Shown here: positions 60,272 to 64,000 of the stretch, in pieces | Position numbering within the stretch: position 1 is the stretch's first letter | Layout: each line of letters begins with the position of its first letter | From: Hyphomicrobiaceae bacterium | Lineage (GTDB): Bacteria; Pseudomonadota; Alphaproteobacteria; Rhizobiales; Hyphomicrobiaceae | Length of the DNA stretch: 64,000 nt | Assembly: GCA_021730785.1 (NCBI GenBank) | Contig: JAKFWF010000056.1 | Coordinates: 1 to 64,000, forward strand | Direction of reading: 5' to 3' | The notes under the pieces: generated by a model | Databases searched by the model: none | Seen by the model: only the letters and a program-made list of their open reading frames with translations | Told to the model about the DNA's origin: nothing | Made by a program: the position numbers and the translations under genes

Positions 60272-62701
60272 CTACCCGCGGATCTGCGCGCCCGTGGCCT
60301 TGACGACGGCGGCGACGATCTTCGCGCCGAGGGCATCGATATCGGCGTCGCTGAAGGTCTTGGCTTGCGGCTGCAGCGTGACCTCGATTGCCACGGACTT
60401 CTTGTCGGCAGCTAGCGTGCCGCCGCTGAAGATGTCGAACACGGCCACTTCCGTGATCGTCGCCTTGTCGACGCCGGCTGCGGCCCGCACGATGTCGCCG
60501 CTCGCGGTCGCCTGATCCGTCACGAAGGCGAAGTCACGCCGCACGGGCAGGAGTTCGGCTGCAACAAACGGCGAGCGTGCGCGGCCCTTGCGCTTGTCCG
60601 GTGGGATCGCGTCGAGAAACAGCTCGAAGGCGGCCAGCGGCCCGGCGCAGTCGAGCGCCTTCAGGCTCGCGGGGTGGATATCGCCGAAGTGAGCGAGCGT
60701 CACCTTGGGCCCGAGCTTGAGGCTGCCGGAGCGGCCAGGATGGAACCATGCCGGTGCATCGCGCGTGATCTGTGCTTTCGAGGCGTCGAAGCCCAGGCTC
60801 GAGAGAACGGCGACCACGTCGGCTTTGGTTGCGAACAGATCGGCGTTGGCGGATGCGCCGCTCCAGTGGCGGCCGCTGCCACCGAGCAGTGCCGAGCCGG
60901 CGCGCACGCCCGACGCGCAGATCGTCTGATCTTCGGGCCGGTCGCCGCGATAGACCTGGCCAAGCTCGAACAGGGCCACGTCTGTGAAGCCGCGGTTGCG
61001 ATTGCGCTGGGCGGCGCTGATCAAGCCAGGCAGCAGGCTCGGCCGCATGGACGACATCTCGACCGAGATCGGATTGTCGAGTTCGAGCGCGTCCGATCCG
61101 CCGCCGAAGTGGGTTGCTTGTGGGCGCGGCAGGAACGACCAGGTGACGACTTCGACGAAGCCGCGGCCCGCAAGCAGCCGGCGGGCGCGGCGTGCACGGC
61201 GCTGCGGCTCGGTCAGCACTGTGCGCGTGATGCCCCGCGCGCGCGGCATCGGTGTCGACGGCACCTTGTCGAGGCCGACGATGCGGATCACTTCTTCGAC
61301 GAGGTCGGCTGAGCCGTGAATGTCCGGCCGCCAGGAGGGTGCCGTCACGGTCGCCGTTTTGCCGGTGGTCACGACCTTGCAGCCGAGCGCTTCGAGAATG
61401 CGGGTCGCGTCGCCCTGCGCGACGGCGAGGCCCGACAGCTTTTCGATGCGGGCGAAGTCGAAGGCGATGGCGTTCGGCACGTTCGGTGCGGCACCCGCAA
61501 TCCGGGCCTTAGAGGGTGTGCCACCGCACAGTGCCATCACCATGTCGGTCGCAAGATCGAGGCCGGCAGGCAGGAATGCCGGGTCAACGCCGCGCTCGAA
61601 GCGATAGCGGGCATCGCTCTGGATGCCGCACTTGCGCCCGGTGGCCGCGATCCGCTGGGGATCGAAGTAGGCGCATTCGATCAGCACATTGGTCGTCGCG
61701 TCCGTGCAGCCGGTGGCTTCCCCGCCAATGATGCCGCCCAGGCCCAGTGGCCCGCTGTCGTCGGCGATCACGCACATGGTGTCGTCGACCGTGTAGCCCT
61801 TGTTATCGAGCGCCTTGAAGGTTTCGCCCGGTTTGCCGAGGCGGGCGCGGACGCTGCCCTTCAGCTTGTCGGCGTCATAGACGTGTAGCGGCCGGCCGCG
61901 GTCCATCGATATGTAGTTGGTGATGTCGACGAGCGCGCTGATCGGGCGCAAGCCGATCGCCTTCAGGCGGGCCTGCATCCAGGCCGGCGACGGGCCGTTC
62001 TTGACGCCGCGCACTAGGCGCCCGGCAAAGGCCGAGCAGGCAGATCCGGCGGCCACTGGGAAGTCGAGTTCTATCGCGATCGGGCAGTCATAGCTGCCTT
62101 CAACCGCCCGCAGCTTGGCTTCGGGCTTCAACGTGCCGAGGCCCGTCGCCGCGAGATCGCGGGCGATGCCGCGCACGCCGGTGCAGTCAGGGCGGTTCGG
62201 CGTCAGCTTGACTTCGATTACGGGATCGCCGAGGCCGAGCGCATCGACGTAGCGCTGGCCGACCTTCGAGGCCATGCTGGCATCGAGTTCGATGATGCCA
62301 TCGTGGGCTTCCGACAGTTCAAGTTCGCGCTCCGACACCAGCATGCCGTTCGAGACGATGCCGCGCACGGGGCGCTTGTCGAGGGTGATGCCGGTGCCGG
62401 GGATATAGGCCCCTAACGGCGCGAACACGCCGATCATGCCGGTGCGGGCATTGGGCGCGCCGCACACGACCTCGACTGGCGGTTGGCCAGCTGCGATTTC
62501 GACCTGGCACACGCGCAGGCGGTCGGCATTGGGATGCTGCTTTGCCTCCAGCACGCGGGCGATGGTGAAGGCGCCCAGTTTATCGCCTTGGTCGTGGATG
62601 CTTTCGACCTCGAGCCCGATCGCGGTCAGCGTCGCTGACATCTGCGCCAGCGTCGCGTCCGTTTCCAGGTGATCCTTGAGCCAGGCAAGCGTGAATTTCA
62701 T
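60272..62701 (-). CDS. pheT: phenylalanyl-tRNA synthetase beta subunit
   Basis: An 809-residue PheT from the ATG at 62701 (MKFTLAWLKDHL). Domains in order: N-terminal and tRNA-binding domain (RVCQVEIAAGQ, EVVCGAPNAR), B3/B4 editing domain (around residues 200-400), B5 domains, the catalytic-like core (RRARRLLAGRGFVEVVTWSF) and a C-terminal ferredoxin-fold anticodon-binding domain. It pairs with PheS to charge tRNA-Phe. pheS is not the adjacent upstream gene as is common; a regulator gene is there instead. Confidence 0.96.
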   Translation of the reverse strand: MKFTLAWLKDHLETDATLAQMSATLTAIGLEVESIHDQGDKLGAFTIARVLEAKQHPNADRLRVCQVEIAAGQPPVEVVCGAPNARTGMIGVFAPLGAYIPGTGITLDKRPVRGIVSNGMLVSERELELSEAHDGIIELDASMASKVGQRYVDALGLGDPVIEVKLTPNRPDCTGVRGIARDLAATGLGTLKPEAKLRAVEGSYDCPIAIELDFPVAAGSACSAFAGRLVRGVKNGPSPAWMQARLKAIGLRPISALVDITNYISMDRGRPLHVYDADKLKGSVRARLGKPGETFKALDNKGYTVDDTMCVIADDSGPLGLGGIIGGEATGCTDATTNVLIECAYFDPQRIAATGRKCGIQSDARYRFERGVDPAFLPAGLDLATDMVMALCGGTPSKARIAGAAPNVPNAIAFDFARIEKLSGLAVAQGDATRILEALGCKVVTTGKTATVTAPSWRPDIHGSADLVEEVIRIVGLDKVPSTPMPRARGITRTVLTEPQRRARRARRLLAGRGFVEVVTWSFLPRPQATHFGGGSDALELDNPISVEMSSMRPSLLPGLISAAQRNRNRGFTDVALFELGQVYRGDRPEDQTICASGVRAGSALLGGSGRHWSGASANADLFATKADVVAVLSSLGFDASKAQITRDAPAWFHPGRSGSLKLGPKVTLAHFGDIHPASLKALDCAGPLAAFELFLDAIPPDKRKGRARSPFVAAELLPVRRDFAFVTDQATASGDIVRAAAGVDKATITEVAVFDIFSGGTLAADKKSVAIEVTLQPQAKTFSDADIDALGAKIVAAVVKATGAQIRG

Positions 62702-62822
62702 GGGCAATTCTGCGGTTGTGTGAAGAGGACAGCGCGAGGCGACGGCGGCCGCGCCGCGCTCTGGCGCATGTAACAGACCGTGCCGGTCCCTGGAAGCCCG
62801 CGATCGAAGTGCACCACGGCGG

Positions 62823-63407
62823 CTATTGCGACCCAGGCTGCCGTGCGCCCAGCACCTGGTCCTTGGTGGCCTCGATCAGTTCGTCGATCATGCTGCCCAG
62901 ACTTGCAGCGGTGGCGGTATTGACGGCATCGAAGCGACGCTCGGCCGTGAAGCGCGCGAGGAACGAGAATGGATCGCCGTAGATATCAGCGAACATCTTC
63001 GACACGCGCGCCACTTTGTCGAGGGCGTGAGCTGCGGGAGGGAGATCGAGCTTATCGATTTCCTCAGCCAATTGCCAGGCCAGCGCACGCCGTCGCGCCG
63101 TCGCGGTCGAATCACGCGCAGCCCCTGTCGACGTCGTTGCTTCCTCGGCAAAGCCTGGTGCACCTGCGGGCTGCGGCAACACATCGAGCAGGTCGTTCGG
63201 GCTGACGCCCAGCAACGCGCACATCTTCACGAGCAGGCTCAGGTCCGGTTCGACCTCGGCGCGCTCGTAGCGGGTGTAGCGGTTTTCGTCAATTTCCAGT
63301 GCCACCGCGAAGCTGCGAGCCGTCGGGTAACCGCGAGGAATGCGAAGGGCTTTGAGGCGTTTAGCAAAGACGGCGCGGATCGGCGGCGGAGCTGTATTTG
63401 TCGGCAT
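62823..63407 (-). CDS. XRE-family transcriptional regulator
   Basis: A 194-residue protein. The N-terminal helix-turn-helix domain spans about residues 14-70: FAKRLKALRIPRGYPTARSFAVALEIDENRYTRYERAE and LSLLVKMCALLGVSPNDLL. After a linker rich in Ala and Thr, a helical C-terminal domain (LAWQLAEEIDKLDL and FADIYGDPFSFLARFTAERR) may serve dimerisation. The target is unknown. It precedes pheT on the same strand with a 121-base gap. Confidence 0.88.
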   Translation of the reverse strand: MPTNTAPPPIRAVFAKRLKALRIPRGYPTARSFAVALEIDENRYTRYERAEVEPDLSLLVKMCALLGVSPNDLLDVLPQPAGAPGFAEEATTSTGAARDSTATARRRALAWQLAEEIDKLDLPPAAHALDKVARVSKMFADIYGDPFSFLARFTAERRFDAVNTATAASLGSMIDELIEATKDQVLGARQPGSQ

Positions 63408-63603
63408 CTTATCATGTTCGTAAGCGGCATGCCGTGATGGCAGGCTTCATTATTTTCCCGCATACGTAGCATCGAAGCTGCAAATCGACCAAGCAAATAG
63501 TTGTAGGTGGATTTTTTCTGGTATTTTCATGGCCATGGCGCGGTTGGCCCGTGCCGCACTTGCGCGCGACTGCGCCCGAAAGTGCATTAGAATTGTTGCA
63601 GCA

Positions 63604-64000
63604 TTATGCTGCGTGCGAGGTGGCAGGTTCGGTGAGCACGGCGTACAGCGATTCCCGGTCCTGGGTGGCCCGCAGGCGCTCCAATGCGCGCGGTGCCCGA
63701 ACCAATCTGGAGATCCGAGCCAGGGCCTTCAGGTGATCGCCACTGGCGTGCTCCGGCCCAAGCAGCAGGAACACGATATCGACCGGTTCGCCATCGGGGG
63801 CATCGAAGGCGACGGGCTGAGAGAGCCTGGCAAACAGGCAGACGAGTGACTCAAGTCCGCGCAGTTTGACGTGTGGAATGGCGATGCCGCGGCCGAATCC
63901 GGTGGAGCCGAGGCGCTCGCGCTGCAAGAGCGCGTCAAATACGTCACGTTGTGTCAGGCCGGTTGAATGCGCCGCACGCGTGCTAAGCTGCTGCAGAACT
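63604..64000 (-). CDS. PTS EIIA-Ntr-type protein (5' end beyond window)
   Basis: The frame runs from the stop at 63604 to the window edge; the visible C-terminal part reads VLQQLSTRAAHSTGLTQRDVF, then RLGSTGFGRGIAIPHVKLRG, with the phosphorylatable histidine in IAIPHVKL, and later VDIVFLLLGPEHASGDHLKALARISRL. This is the fructose/EIIA-Ntr fold (PtsN), which takes phosphate from NPr and regulates nitrogen and potassium metabolism. About the first 20 residues are missing. Confidence 0.9.
   Translation of the reverse strand, partial: VLQQLSTRAAHSTGLTQRDVFDALLQRERLGSTGFGRGIAIPHVKLRGLESLVCLFARLSQPVAFDAPDGEPVDIVFLLLGPEHASGDHLKALARISRLVRAPRALERLRATQDRESLYAVLTEPATSHAA

Overview
This is a GC-rich bacterial chromosome segment, almost certainly from an alphaproteobacterium. 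The best pointer is the small DUF1476 protein at 54970-55296 (the F1F0-ATPase inhibitor zeta subunit, a protein of that class). PurS, a TAXI-type TRAP transporter, a Fds-type NAD-linked formate dehydrogenase and serine-glyoxylate aminotransferase fit the same picture. I cannot name the genus with confidence. Genes are densely packed on both strands.

Layout. 0-2.4 kb: tail of an IS630-type transposase and a membrane alpha/beta-hydrolase. 2.4-6.1 kb: a Tat-exported hydrolase, a hydrolase-OsmC fusion and an acyl-CoA dehydrogenase. 6.2-10.4 kb: a three-gene molybdenum/iron-sulfur/cytochrome b respiratory complex of unknown substrate with a perfect inverted repeat upstream. 10.8-12.1 kb: ispG. 12.1-19.3 kb: a minus-strand uptake and catabolism run (ABC permease, MmgE/PrpD, unusual SDR, TAXI binding protein, fused TRAP permease). 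19.4-22.8 kb: patatin, 3-hydroxybutyrate dehydrogenase, glycosyltransferase, DUF302.

22.9-29.7 kb is the accessory part. A two-gene operon encodes a TIR-domain protein and a membrane-anchored nSTAND NTPase that also carries a rhodanese-like domain and a TPR tail; it looks like an undescribed immune or conflict module. It is followed by decayed toxin-antitoxin pieces, a frameshifted PIN toxin with its HTH antitoxin, three phased operator-like repeats and a tRNA-Thr(CGU) gene.

29.8-37.3 kb holds a C1-type set: serine-glyoxylate aminotransferase, a LysR regulator and formate dehydrogenase, whose two large genes are separated by a BrnT-type toxin-antitoxin pair. 37.6-46.3 kb: TerC, a glycosyltransferase, two J-domain paralogues (one without HPD), a saccharopine-dehydrogenase-like protein with DUF4166, MocA/XdhC-type maturation factors, a GH114-like protein and a thermonuclease. 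46.2-50.3 kb: a flavin monooxygenase and gatC-GNAT-gatA. 50.3-52.2 kb: two Gly/His-rich exported proteins and an unknown protein. 52.2-57.8 kb: a peptidase C26-type amidotransferase, purS, purC, the zeta subunit, a small hydrolase, Uma2 and purB. 57.8-64 kb: a DadA-like oxidase, a nucleotidyltransferase pair resembling AbiEii-type toxin modules, pheT, an XRE regulator and the C-terminal part of an EIIA-Ntr protein cut by the window edge.
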